From positions 1 through 25,374 of IMG/VR virus record IMGVR_UViG_3300042914_000701: a DNA stretch of 25,374 bases. One strand, 5' to 3'. The translations under genes were made by a program, and so were the position numbers. Shown piece by piece: positions 13,888 through 20,026 of the stretch (positions are counted from its first letter, which is position 1; each line of letters starts with the position of its first letter). Below the pieces are notes generated by a model. It ran no database searches. It saw only the letters and a list, made by a program, of their open reading frames with translations, and was not told the DNA's origin. The stretch comes from a virus.

Positions 13888-14076
13888 ATGAAAACACCAA
13901 AAGAGTTAGATGTTTTACGTCGAGCAGTTTGGTTTGAGGATACGCCTGAGATTGTTGAGGACATGAAAGCTCAGGGGTTTCCGGAGTGGTCTAGGCATTT
14001 GCACAAAATGAACATTTACCACAAGAATCTAATTGCTGAGATTCGTAAACTGCGTCGGGAATTAAAGGGGCAGTAA
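13888..14076 (+). CDS. Small helical protein (62 aa), unknown
   Basis: The product is charged and probably helical (KELDVLRRAVWF, ending IAEIRKLRRELKG). AGGGGAAA precedes the ATG. The stop overlaps the next start (TAATG). No family is recognised; the operon position suggests a replication-associated accessory protein. Confidence 0.55.
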   Translation: MKTPKELDVLRRAVWFEDTPEIVEDMKAQGFPEWSRHLHKMNIYHKNLIAEIRKLRRELKGQ

Positions 14077-14357
14077 TGACGATTGAGCTAGCGAGAGGAG
14101 AGGCTGAGGAACTGCTAAATATTTTACGGATGGTGTACTCGAATCACGAACTAACGAAAGCCATCAGTAATCGGCTAGCTGGAGATGTGCTGATTGAGTT
14201 CCCACCTGAGCCTGTAGAGGAAAAGCCTGTTGCAGAGTGGAAAGAATTGTCTACGGCAGAGATTAAGGCACTCTGGAACGTAACGAAGAAACCTAGTGAA
14301 TTTGCCAGTTTACTGCTGGCTAAAGTGAAGGAGAAGAACTATGAGTGGAGACAATAA
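14076..14357 (+). CDS. Unknown 93-aa protein
   Basis: The protein has a helical N-terminus (ARGEAEELLNILRMVYS), a proline/acidic middle (EFPPEPVEEKPVAEW) and an ending LLLAKVKEKNYEW that resembles the ends of the following genes. The 3' end contains the AAGGAG ribosome site for the next gene. No family is recognised. Confidence 0.55.
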   Translation: MTIELARGEAEELLNILRMVYSNHELTKAISNRLAGDVLIEFPPEPVEEKPVAEWKELSTAEIKALWNVTKKPSEFASLLLAKVKEKNYEWRQ

Positions 14358-14870
14358 TCGGTATCCGGTGGCATGGGGTTTAACAAGTGAAGGCGATCAC
14401 ATCGAGAATGTTTACCTCAAACAACAAAATGTTGAAGAAGCAATGGAATACTTAAATAAAGAATATCCACGAAGGGTTAGGAAAATTGTCCCGCTTTACA
14501 CTTTCCCGCCACAGCGAAAATGGCAGTATCTGACGGAGACGGAGATAGATGAAATCATTGCTCCTAGACCGGGGTTTAGTGAAAACGAGGACGAATGCGC
14601 TGAGTATGATCGTGCTTTGAAAGTTGCGTTGGACATTGAAGCTAAGTTGAAGGAGAAGAACTATGACTGACATGGTGAATCATCCACCGCACTACAACAC
14701 GGGCGGGATTGAGGCGATTGACTACATTGAAGCGAAGCAGTTGGACTTTCATCTTGGGAACGCAGTCAAGTACATCAGCAGAGCCGAACACAAAGGAACG
14801 TATACGCAAGACTTACAAAAAGCGATATGGTATTTGAATCGTGCCATTGAAGCTAAGGAGAAGAATAATG
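14319..14870 (+). repeat. Repeated gene-junction module with ribosome site
   Basis: Near-identical sequences occur at three consecutive gene junctions: 14319-14343, 14641-14665 (two differences in 25 bases) and a shorter version at 14852-14870. Each encodes a lysine-rich C-terminus of one gene (KEKN-type) and simultaneously supplies GGAGAAGAA plus the ATG of the next gene. Confidence 0.75.
14341..14670 (+). CDS. Unknown 109-aa protein
   Basis: The product starts MSGDNNRYPVAWGLTSEGD and includes a segment WQYLTETEIDEIIAPRPGF that resembles repeated phage modules of the form W..LT..EI, also faintly present in the preceding protein (WKELSTAEIKALW). It ends IEAKLKEKNYD. The start has AAGGAG seven bases upstream inside the previous gene. 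Function unknown; the shared segments suggest duplication within this operon. Confidence 0.55.
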   Translation: MSGDNNRYPVAWGLTSEGDHIENVYLKQQNVEEAMEYLNKEYPRRVRKIVPLYTFPPQRKWQYLTETEIDEIIAPRPGFSENEDECAEYDRALKVALDIEAKLKEKNYD

Positions 14871-14878
14871 AGTCTTGA
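14663..14878 (+). CDS. DUF3310 family protein
   Basis: The 71-aa product matches the DUF3310 pattern: MVNHPPHYNTGGIEAIDYIE near the start, then FHLGNAVKYISRAEHKG and DLQKAIWYLNRAIE. The family is common in phages, sometimes labelled nucleotide-kinase-like, and its biochemical role is not settled. The length equals a single domain. It starts at one of the repeated junctions and overlaps the helicase gene by 11 bases. Confidence 0.85.
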   Translation: MTDMVNHPPHYNTGGIEAIDYIEAKQLDFHLGNAVKYISRAEHKGTYTQDLQKAIWYLNRAIEAKEKNNES

Positions 14879-15872
14879 GACAAGAGCGATAGAACTAGAC
14901 GAGGCTAGGAAGGCTCGAATCCTAAAGTCAGAGAGTATTGACGTTGAGAAGTATCTACATTCTAACGACGTAACGATACGGGTTAAGAAGGCTTCTGATT
15001 GGCTAGACTCCATCAAAGAGGCTTACCTATCGGAAACGGTAGAGAAGAAAGTCGTTATGCCTTGGACTAAGACGCATGATTCTTTTGCCTATCGTGAGGG
15101 TGAAGTAACTGTCTACGCAGGTTCTAACGGTGGTGGTAAGTCGCTTATCACGGGTCAGATAGCGTTGAGTCTGGTTAAGCAGGGTCAGTCAGTCTGCATA
15201 GCGTCGTTTGAGATGAAGCCTGAACGGACGTTACAGAGGATGCTTAGACAGTTCTCCGGGGAATCGTTGGATGATCCGTTGACTCACGACAGGGCAGGAT
15301 TTATCACGAAGATGGTTGACCGGATGGACAAGTTTCTATCCGACAAGATGTACCTTTACGACCAGCAGGGGACTACTACGCCGGAGAAGGTGATTGCTAT
15401 GTCGAGATATTGCGCTGTAGAGCTAAAGGTCAAGCACATCGTTATCGACAGCCTGATGAAGTGCGTCAAGAACGAGGATGACTTCAACGGTCAGAAGTCG
15501 TTTATCGACGAGCTAACGGCTTTGGCTAGGGATCACAACGTACACATCCACCTAGTCCACCATATCAGGAAGCAGCAGACGGACGAGACACAGCCGAACA
15601 AGAACGACCTCAAAGGGTCAGGGAGTATCTCGGATCAGGTGGATAACGTCTTTTTGGTTTGGAGAAATAAGAAAAAAGAAAACCAGAAGAACCGGGGTGA
15701 AGTGATAGACGAGACTCAGCCAGATACCTTCCTAATGTGCGAGAAGCAGAGGAACGGGGATGGTACTGAGTGGTACGGACTCTGGTACGACAGCCTAAGT
15801 CAGCAGTTTGTTGAGAGGATAGGGGCGAGAATTGACTTTGATAATAAGGGATCATTTTCGGGGGTAATGTGA
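14868..15872 (+). CDS. DnaB-like replicative helicase (RecA-fold domain)
   Basis: The ATG at 14868 is preferred because AAGGAGAAG lies just upstream; an earlier in-frame start has no such site. The 334-aa product has a Walker A GSNGGGKS at 85-92, probable catalytic Glu115 in IASFEMKPER, Walker B IVIDS at 191-195, and HLVHHIRKQ at ~228-236, matching the C-terminal helicase domain of DnaB and T7 gp4. The GSGSISDQVDNVFLVWRNK segment is also typical. The ~65-residue N-terminus is not a primase. It would unwind DNA as a hexamer at the phage fork. Confidence 0.88.
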   Translation: MSLETRAIELDEARKARILKSESIDVEKYLHSNDVTIRVKKASDWLDSIKEAYLSETVEKKVVMPWTKTHDSFAYREGEVTVYAGSNGGGKSLITGQIALSLVKQGQSVCIASFEMKPERTLQRMLRQFSGESLDDPLTHDRAGFITKMVDRMDKFLSDKMYLYDQQGTTTPEKVIAMSRYCAVELKVKHIVIDSLMKCVKNEDDFNGQKSFIDELTALARDHNVHIHLVHHIRKQQTDETQPNKNDLKGSGSISDQVDNVFLVWRNKKKENQKNRGEVIDETQPDTFLMCEKQRNGDGTEWYGLWYDSLSQQFVERIGARIDFDNKGSFSGVM

Positions 15873-16678
15873 ATGAGTTGGCTCTTTTCGCGGGTGCTGG
15901 TGGAGGAATACTTGGGGGAAAGTTGCTCGGATGGAGAACCGTCTGTGCAGTTGAATGGGAACCCTACCCAGCTAGCGTACTTGTCGCAAGACAAAATGAC
16001 GGACTTCTCCCGGCTTTCCCGATTTGGGATGACGTTCAAACCTTTGACGGAAAACCGTGGCGAGGAATTGTTGACGTTGTATCTGGCGGGTTTCCATGCC
16101 AAGACATCAGTTCAGCCGGAAAAGGCGCAGGAATTGATGGAGAACGATCTGGGATGTGGCGAGAAATGGCGAGGATCATTCACGAAGTACGACCTAGATT
16201 CGCGTTCGTGGAAAACTCACCAATGCTCACTAGTCGGGGACTTGGAACCGTTCTTGGAGACTTGGCCTCGATGGGGTTTGATGCGAAATGGGGAGTGTTG
16301 GGAGCAGCCGACGTTGGAGCAAACCATCAGAGGGACAGAATCTGGATCGTTGCAAAAAATGTGGTCGACTCCAATAGCACAAGATGCAAAACACAGTGGA
16401 TACGCGAAAACAGGACCGGGGAAAGCGAACAAATTGAGTTACGAAGTAATAAAATTTCCGACTCCAACGTGTCACAACAGCAAGGAGGAAGCGTTCCCAT
16501 CGGAGTACAACAGAAAGACTCCTTCGCTAGCGACTCATGCTGGTGGGAAACTGAACCCAACGTGGGTAGAGTGGCTGATGGGGTGGCCTCTAGAGTGGAC
16601 AGACTTAAAGCCATTGGAAACGGACAAGTCCCATTATGTGCAGCAGAAGCATGGAGAATCCTAAGTGGAGGAGCATAG
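15869..16678 (+). CDS. C5-cytosine DNA methyltransferase (Dcm-like)
   Basis: The 269-aa protein contains the ordered motifs of C5 methyltransferases: LFAGAGGGILGG (SAM binding), GGFPCQDIS with catalytic Cys77, VENSP at ~114-118 in place of ENV, QRDRIWIVA at ~154-162, and KAIGNGQVP near 247-255. Between motifs VIII and X lies a short target-recognition region. It likely methylates phage DNA against host restriction; no partner nuclease is evident. It starts at GTG by GTGA overlap with the helicase. The same DNA is open in a second frame along almost all of its length. Confidence 0.88.
   Translation: MNELALFAGAGGGILGGKLLGWRTVCAVEWEPYPASVLVARQNDGLLPAFPIWDDVQTFDGKPWRGIVDVVSGGFPCQDISSAGKGAGIDGERSGMWREMARIIHEVRPRFAFVENSPMLTSRGLGTVLGDLASMGFDAKWGVLGAADVGANHQRDRIWIVAKNVVDSNSTRCKTQWIRENRTGESEQIELRSNKISDSNVSQQQGGSVPIGVQQKDSFASDSCWWETEPNVGRVADGVASRVDRLKAIGNGQVPLCAAEAWRILSGGA
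15873..16664 (+). CDS. Second full-length frame inside the methyltransferase gene
   Basis: An ATG four bases after the methyltransferase GTG opens a +1 frame of 263 codons with no stop. Its product (MSWLFSRVLVEEYL..., Trp-rich TWPRWGLMRNGECWEQP near 129-146) includes MWSTPIAQDA at 163-172 and NPTWVEWLMGWP at 228-239. From memory, TP.A.D and VEWLMG.P motifs occur in the methyltransferase frame of some other phage enzymes, and proteins starting MSWLFS recur among phage predictions. It may be a real overprinted gene, a recoding product, or a shadow; I cannot decide from one sequence. Confidence 0.4.
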   Translation: MSWLFSRVLVEEYLGESCSDGEPSVQLNGNPTQLAYLSQDKMTDFSRLSRFGMTFKPLTENRGEELLTLYLAGFHAKTSVQPEKAQELMENDLGCGEKWRGSFTKYDLDSRSWKTHQCSLVGDLEPFLETWPRWGLMRNGECWEQPTLEQTIRGTESGSLQKMWSTPIAQDAKHSGYAKTGPGKANKLSYEVIKFPTPTCHNSKEEAFPSEYNRKTPSLATHAGGKLNPTWVEWLMGWPLEWTDLKPLETDKSHYVQQKHGES

Positions 16679-16850
16679 GCACAAATGCGAAGTAAGACAG
16701 GTGCTAGCTTGGCGTACAGAAGACAGGGGCAAGGCAATGGACTATTTGGCTAGAGTCAAGGGTGACAGGCGGGAGAAGCTAGAGAAGGATTGCCGAGACC
16801 AATGGGAACGGGGAAACCGTGGCAAATGGGAGGATTGGCGTGGTCTATAA
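16665..16850 (+). CDS. Small basic protein (61 aa), unknown
   Basis: The frame starts at GTG 16665 with GGAGA eight bases upstream and overlaps the methyltransferase end by 14 bases. The product is rich in Arg, Lys, Glu and Trp (KCEVRQVLAWRTEDRGKAM, ending NRGKWEDWRGL). I have an impression of similar short phage proteins next to replication genes, but no function is known to me. It overlaps the nuclease gene that follows. Confidence 0.5.
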   Translation: MEEHRHKCEVRQVLAWRTEDRGKAMDYLARVKGDRREKLEKDCRDQWERGNRGKWEDWRGL

Positions 16851-17118
16851 ACGGGTGGATTCTAATCAAGTGCAAATCGTGAAAGAGCTAAGACGCTTGG
16901 GGATGGAAGTCGAGCATCTGCATAGCGTAGGCAAAGGCTGTCCTGACATTCTGGTGGGATACCGGGGCAAAAACTGTCTGCTAGAGATAAAGAAGGACGA
17001 TAAGGCCAAGCTGACACCGGATCAGGTGCTATGGCATCACAGTTGGAAAGGTCAGGTAGCTGTTGTCACTAACGTAATTGATGCGGTTAAAGCGGTGAAA
17101 GAGGTTTGCCGGGAATAG
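16840..17118 (+). CDS. VRR-NUC-like PD-(D/E)XK nuclease
   Basis: GTG at 16840 is chosen because GGGAGG ends six bases upstream; an in-frame GTG at 16819 lacks this. The ~92-aa protein shows the fold's active-site signature: GKGCPDILVGYRG with the catalytic Asp, then LLEIKK as the E-x-K element, and QVLWHHSWKGQVAVVTN toward the end, matching small VRR-NUC and resolvase-like phage enzymes. These cut branched or structured DNA. It ends the replication block, where a resolvase would be useful. Confidence 0.8.
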   Translation: MVYKRVDSNQVQIVKELRRLGMEVEHLHSVGKGCPDILVGYRGKNCLLEIKKDDKAKLTPDQVLWHHSWKGQVAVVTNVIDAVKAVKEVCRE

Positions 17119-17236
17119 GTTTTATCTATCAAAAATAGCGTTTCTCGATAGAAATTATTTAGTTTACCGATGGAAACCTTTTGTGAGAGTATCTGTCCAT
17201 ACCGCAGCACACAGCGGGATGACTAAGGGGAACGAG
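17119..17236 (+). promoter_or_regulatory. Intergenic region with inverted repeat, possible promoter
   Basis: This 118-base gap separates the replication block from the next gene group. It begins with an AT-rich stretch carrying TCTATC (17125-17130) and its inverse GATAGA (17147-17152), 16 bases apart. No clear promoter hexamers at good spacing were found. A regulatory role is inferred only from the gap and symmetry. Confidence 0.3.
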
Positions 17237-17440
17237 ATGATGATTACAGAGAAAACGATTCGCGGTGACAGCCAATGGGTCAAGATTACTCGTGACAACA
17301 AGAACCGCACATTCACATTTGCTCGTGGTTACGCTGGTCAGTATCAAGCACACGATATTTCTAAACTGCCATTTAAGTGGATTGCAAACTGGACTGAAGC
17401 AATCGACCATGCGAATCACACAATAGCAACATACGCTTAA
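17237..17440 (+). CDS. Unknown 67-aa protein
   Basis: ATG at 17237 is favoured by AAGGGG eight bases upstream; longer in-frame starts at 17183 and 17219 lack one. The product (MMITEKTIRGDSQWVKITRD, then FARGYAGQYQAHDISKLPF) appears beta-rich with an aromatic C-terminal helix. No family is recognised. A hairpin follows its stop. Confidence 0.55.
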   Translation: MMITEKTIRGDSQWVKITRDNKNRTFTFARGYAGQYQAHDISKLPFKWIANWTEAIDHANHTIATYA

Positions 17441-17447
17441 TCAACCA

Positions 17448-17465
17448 GCCGGGGGAAACCCCGGC
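17448..17465 (+). other. RNA hairpin with GAAA tetraloop
   Basis: GCCGGGG and CCCCGGC form a perfect seven-pair G+C stem closed by GAAA, a stable tetraloop. No T run follows, so it is not a standard intrinsic terminator; mRNA end protection or pausing are alternatives. It sits between the 67-aa gene and the next ribosome site. Confidence 0.6.
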
Positions 17466-17481
17466 GTTCTAGGGGAGCAAC

Positions 17482-17670
17482 ATGGAATCAATCAAGATCG
17501 AAGGTGTAGAGCAGCATCAAGGCATTTACGTTGACACCATAGGCGAGAATGTCTGGGTAAACATCATAGTCCGCAACGGTAGTGCCAATCTCTGCATAAC
17601 TCCGGAGAACGCTGAGAAGTTGGTTGAGGCATTGCGAATCGCTATCGTAGAGGCATCCCATGAAGATTGA
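17482..17670 (+). CDS. Unknown 62-aa protein
   Basis: The product appears beta-rich at the start (SIKIEGVEQHQGIYVDTIG, VWVNIIVRNG) and ends in a helix (ENAEKLVEALRIAIVEA). AGGGGAGC precedes the ATG at good spacing. It overlaps the next gene by 11 bases. No family is recognised. Confidence 0.55.
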   Translation: MESIKIEGVEQHQGIYVDTIGENVWVNIIVRNGSANLCITPENAEKLVEALRIAIVEASHED

Positions 17671-17986
17671 TCCATACGAGGCAATCGATTTTATTTTTAA
17701 CAACTCTACGGCTTACGCTGAGGCTAAGGCTGAGGTAACGTACCTTGAGGAGTTTCGTAAGAGCAAGAAGGCGATCTTATTCTCACAGGCTATCGGGAAT
17801 ACGGTAGCTGATCGTGAAAATCAGGCCTATGCTCATCCAGAGTATCAAACTGTATTAGATGGCCTTAGAGATGCTGTAGCGGTTGCTGAGGCATTGAGGT
17901 GGAAACTTATATCCAAGCAAGCCACAATCGACGTATGGCGGTCTCAGGAGGCTTCTAATCGGGCTATGGACAGAAACACTCAATAG
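17660..17986 (+). CDS. Conserved-type phage hypothetical protein (108 aa)
   Basis: The protein is almost all helical (TYLEEFRKSKKAILFSQA, AYAHPEYQTVLDGLRDAVA, LISKQATIDVWRSQEASNR). I recognise the pattern from phage proteins usually found near recombination genes, but their function is unknown to me. It starts within the preceding gene. Nothing suggests enzymatic activity. Confidence 0.55.
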   Translation: MKIDPYEAIDFIFNNSTAYAEAKAEVTYLEEFRKSKKAILFSQAIGNTVADRENQAYAHPEYQTVLDGLRDAVAVAEALRWKLISKQATIDVWRSQEASNRAMDRNTQ

Positions 17987-17995
17987 GGGATAGAC

Positions 17996-18190
17996 ATGGA
18001 ATACACAATACCAGACGATAGTAATTTGGCACAATGTGAGTGGTGCGGTTGGGTAGTAGACTGGGATGAGGTTCCGAGGGCTAGGGACTTATCCGGAGAG
18101 ATCGTTACCTGCTGCGAGGAATGTAACGAGGGTGAGTCGTTTGTAAATTATCCGTCTAAGAGGTTTGCGCTTGCGGAAAAAAGAACGTGA
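17996..18190 (+). CDS. Small zinc-binding-type protein (64 aa)
   Basis: Cysteines C14-x2-C17 (QCEWC) and C40-x2-C43 (CEEC, with an extra C39) could bind one zinc ion. The rest is acidic. AGGGGAT lies upstream of the ATG. The 3' end overlaps the Ref-like nuclease gene, whose ribosome site lies within it. Function unknown. Confidence 0.55.
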   Translation: MEYTIPDDSNLAQCEWCGWVVDWDEVPRARDLSGEIVTCCEECNEGESFVNYPSKRFALAEKRT

Positions 18191-18467
18191 ATTCTTATCC
18201 GAGATTGCTGACATAGGTTGCATATTATGTTACAAACTTGGATACGCAGGGACTCCTGCTGAGATTCATCATATTAGGGGGGTAGGGTTAGGACTGGGAG
18301 TCAGGAATTCTCATTCTAACGCTATCCCCCTTTGTCCTGAGCATCATAGGGGTAATACTGGGTATCACGGTTTGGGTCGTAAGGCATTTGAACGACGGTA
18401 TTCCGTGACTGAATCTGAACTGCAAGACTTAGTTATGGAGTTGCTAAATGAAAAAGACGAAATCTGA
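18171..18467 (+). CDS. Ref-like HNH nuclease (recombination enhancement)
   Basis: The product shows DIGCILCYKLGYAG, AEIHHIRG, and then IPLCPEHHRGNTGYHGLG, matching Ref-type RecA-dependent nucleases described from phage P1, with paired cysteines and histidines for structure and catalysis. It ends RKAFERRYSVTESELQ, also typical. TTG at 18171 is preferred because AAGAGG ends seven bases upstream; TTG at 18165 is too close to it. At 98 aa it covers the core domain only. It may nick DNA at RecA filaments. Confidence 0.75.
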   Translation: MRKKEREFLSEIADIGCILCYKLGYAGTPAEIHHIRGVGLGLGVRNSHSNAIPLCPEHHRGNTGYHGLGRKAFERRYSVTESELQDLVMELLNEKDEI

Positions 18468-18609
18468 AAAGAAGATGAGCAAGGTGTATAACGAATTCAA
18501 GGCCGGGACACTACATAGTGGCAAGGATGGGAAGGTTGTTACCAACAAGAAACAAGCAGTTGCAATTATGCTATCAGAAGGTGGCAAAGCAAAAAAGGCT
18601 AAGAAATGA
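18448..18609 (+). CDS. DUF6496-like small basic protein (53 aa)
   Basis: This short gene starts inside the end of the nuclease gene. The product (KKMSKVYNEFKAGTLHSGKD, then VVTNKKQAVAIMLSEGGKA) matches the DUF6496 pattern EFK.G.LHSG...V..+KQA.AI.LSE. It is strongly basic. Its stop overlaps the next ATG (ATGA). The family occurs in phages and bacteria and has no established function. Confidence 0.75.
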   Translation: MKKTKSEKKMSKVYNEFKAGTLHSGKDGKVVTNKKQAVAIMLSEGGKAKKAKK

Positions 18610-18758
18610 AGCCGGGGCTATACAGTAACATTGCAGCTAAACGGAAACGTATCGCTGAGGGTTCTGGCGAGAAGATGCGTAAGCCGGGAGCCAAAGGCGC
18701 ACCAACAGCAGCAGCCTTCAAAGCAGCCGCTAAAACAGCCAAGCCGAGGAAAAAGTGA
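18606..18758 (+). CDS. Small very basic phage protein (50 aa)
   Basis: The product begins MKPGLYSNIAAKRKRIAEGS and contains GEKMRKPGAKGAPTAAAFK, a pattern I know from many phage genomes as a short hypothetical protein. It has about 14 Lys/Arg residues and few acids, so nucleic acid binding is possible. It overlaps both neighbours by four bases (ATGA, GTGA). No start other than the ATG is plausible. Confidence 0.7.
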   Translation: MKPGLYSNIAAKRKRIAEGSGEKMRKPGAKGAPTAAAFKAAAKTAKPRKK

Positions 18759-19237
18759 ATAATTGTCCTAAAGCCACCTACGACATTCTGTACAACCTGA
18801 AAAAGCGGGATTGGGCATTTAAGAATGTTGGTTATGGCCCTGCAAATCCAGAGGAACCTACAGATTTTTGGGATAAACGGGCTAAGGAGTGGAATACGAC
18901 TCCTGAGAACGCTCAAACGATGCGCTGTGGCAACTGTTCAGCATTTATCCAGACTCCTGAGATGATGGAATGTATCGTCAAGGGAATTCAAGGCGAGGAA
19001 TCGGACGCTGAGACCTATGCTAACGAGGTCGTTGACGAGGCTGATCTGGGCTATTGTGAGCTTTTCGAGTTCAAGTGTGCGGCTGACAGGACTTGTTCGG
19101 CATGGCTAGTAGGTGGCCCGATAACCGAGAAGATGACGGATCGGCAGAAAACGATGCTGAAGATGGCAAAGCGGGAATCTGAGAACGAATACGGAGAAAT
19201 GGAAGATGAAGAAAACTCCGGCATGGACGAGGACTGA
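18755..19237 (+). CDS. Cysteine-rich conserved-type phage protein (160 aa)
   Basis: The gene starts at GTG by GTGA overlap. The product has cysteines at 58 and 61 (RCGNC), 73, 101, 108 and 114, ending in FKCAADRTCSAWLVGGPIT, consistent with a metal or iron-sulfur site; the tail is acidic (EYGEMEDEENSGMDED). I recall similar proteins near terminase genes in other phages without known function. Nothing visible gives a reaction. Confidence 0.6.
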   Translation: MNNCPKATYDILYNLKKRDWAFKNVGYGPANPEEPTDFWDKRAKEWNTTPENAQTMRCGNCSAFIQTPEMMECIVKGIQGEESDAETYANEVVDEADLGYCELFEFKCAADRTCSAWLVGGPITEKMTDRQKTMLKMAKRESENEYGEMEDEENSGMDED

Positions 19238-19508
19238 GGGTAAGAACAAGGCTAGCGGTCTGAATGAAAAGGGTCGAAAGTCTTATGAGGCAGCAAATCC
19301 CGGTTCCGACCTAAAGGCTCCAGTCAAATCAGGGGACAACCCAAGAAGGGCTAGCTTTTTAGCCCGTATGTCAGGTATGCCCGGAGCAGAGTATAAAAAT
19401 GGTGAGCCTACTCGTTTGCTACTATCTTTACGGGCATGGGGAGCTAGTTCTAAGGCTGATGCTAAGGCTAAAGCAGCTGCAATATCCGCAAGAAACAAGA
19501 AGAAATGA
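19206..19508 (+). CDS. DUF6321-like basic protein
   Basis: The 100-aa protein contains AWTRTEGKNKASGLNEKGR, then GDNPRRASFLARMSGMPG and PTRLLLSLRAWGASSKADA, which match my memory of DUF6321. It is rich in Lys, Ala and Ser and strongly basic. It begins inside the preceding gene and overlaps the methyltransferase by four bases. The family's role is unknown; nucleic acid binding is plausible. Confidence 0.7.
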   Translation: MKKTPAWTRTEGKNKASGLNEKGRKSYEAANPGSDLKAPVKSGDNPRRASFLARMSGMPGAEYKNGEPTRLLLSLRAWGASSKADAKAKAAAISARNKKK

Positions 19509-20026
19509 GCCATCAGAGCCAGCTAGACTTTGTTGCTAGCGTGAAAAAACAATTCCCACAGTATTTCTTTGAGTCCAAGGTCTTAGAGGTAGGAAGTCTG
19601 GACATCAACGGTTCCATCCGTCAATTCTTTGTAGGCTGCGATTATGTTGGGGTTGATCTTGGCGAGGGACGAGGGGTTGATGTGGTGGCTAGGGGTGAGG
19701 AACTGGACTACCCTGACAATAGTTTTGACGTTGTTGCTAGCTGCGAGTGCTTTGAGCATAACCCTGAGTGGATAAAGACCTTTAATAATATGGTCAGGAT
19801 GGCTTCTGGGCTGGTTTTCTTTAGCTGTGCTACTACGGGTAGGGCTGAACATGGAACGAGGCGTACAAGCCCGGATGACGCGCCATTTTGCGGGGATTAT
19901 TACCGGAACCTAACGGAGCAGGACTTTAGGGAAAACTGCGATCTGAGTAAGTTTGAAGTATATGAATTTATAACTAGTTATAACCCAGCAGACTTATACT
20001 TTTGGGCGATATGCAAGCAATCGTAA
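19505..20026 (+). CDS. Class I SAM-dependent methyltransferase
   Basis: The 173-aa product has a nucleotide-binding beginning VLEVGSLDINGSIR at ~26-39, the following acidic strand VGVDLGEG at ~48-55, and a FDVVASCECFEHNPEW region at ~74-89, as in Rossmann-fold methyltransferases of the type-11 group. Its acceptor cannot be inferred. The gene is followed directly by a glycosyltransferase, whose start lies inside it. Modification of a glycan, DNA or small molecule is possible. Confidence 0.8.
   Translation: MSHQSQLDFVASVKKQFPQYFFESKVLEVGSLDINGSIRQFFVGCDYVGVDLGEGRGVDVVARGEELDYPDNSFDVVASCECFEHNPEWIKTFNNMVRMASGLVFFSCATTGRAEHGTRRTSPDDAPFCGDYYRNLTEQDFRENCDLSKFEVYEFITSYNPADLYFWAICKQS

Noticed and set aside
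15800-16740. Long minus-strand open frames opposite the methyltransferase gene
   Set aside because: They lack ribosome sites and recognisable motifs and are probably by-products of the codon pattern on the plus strand.
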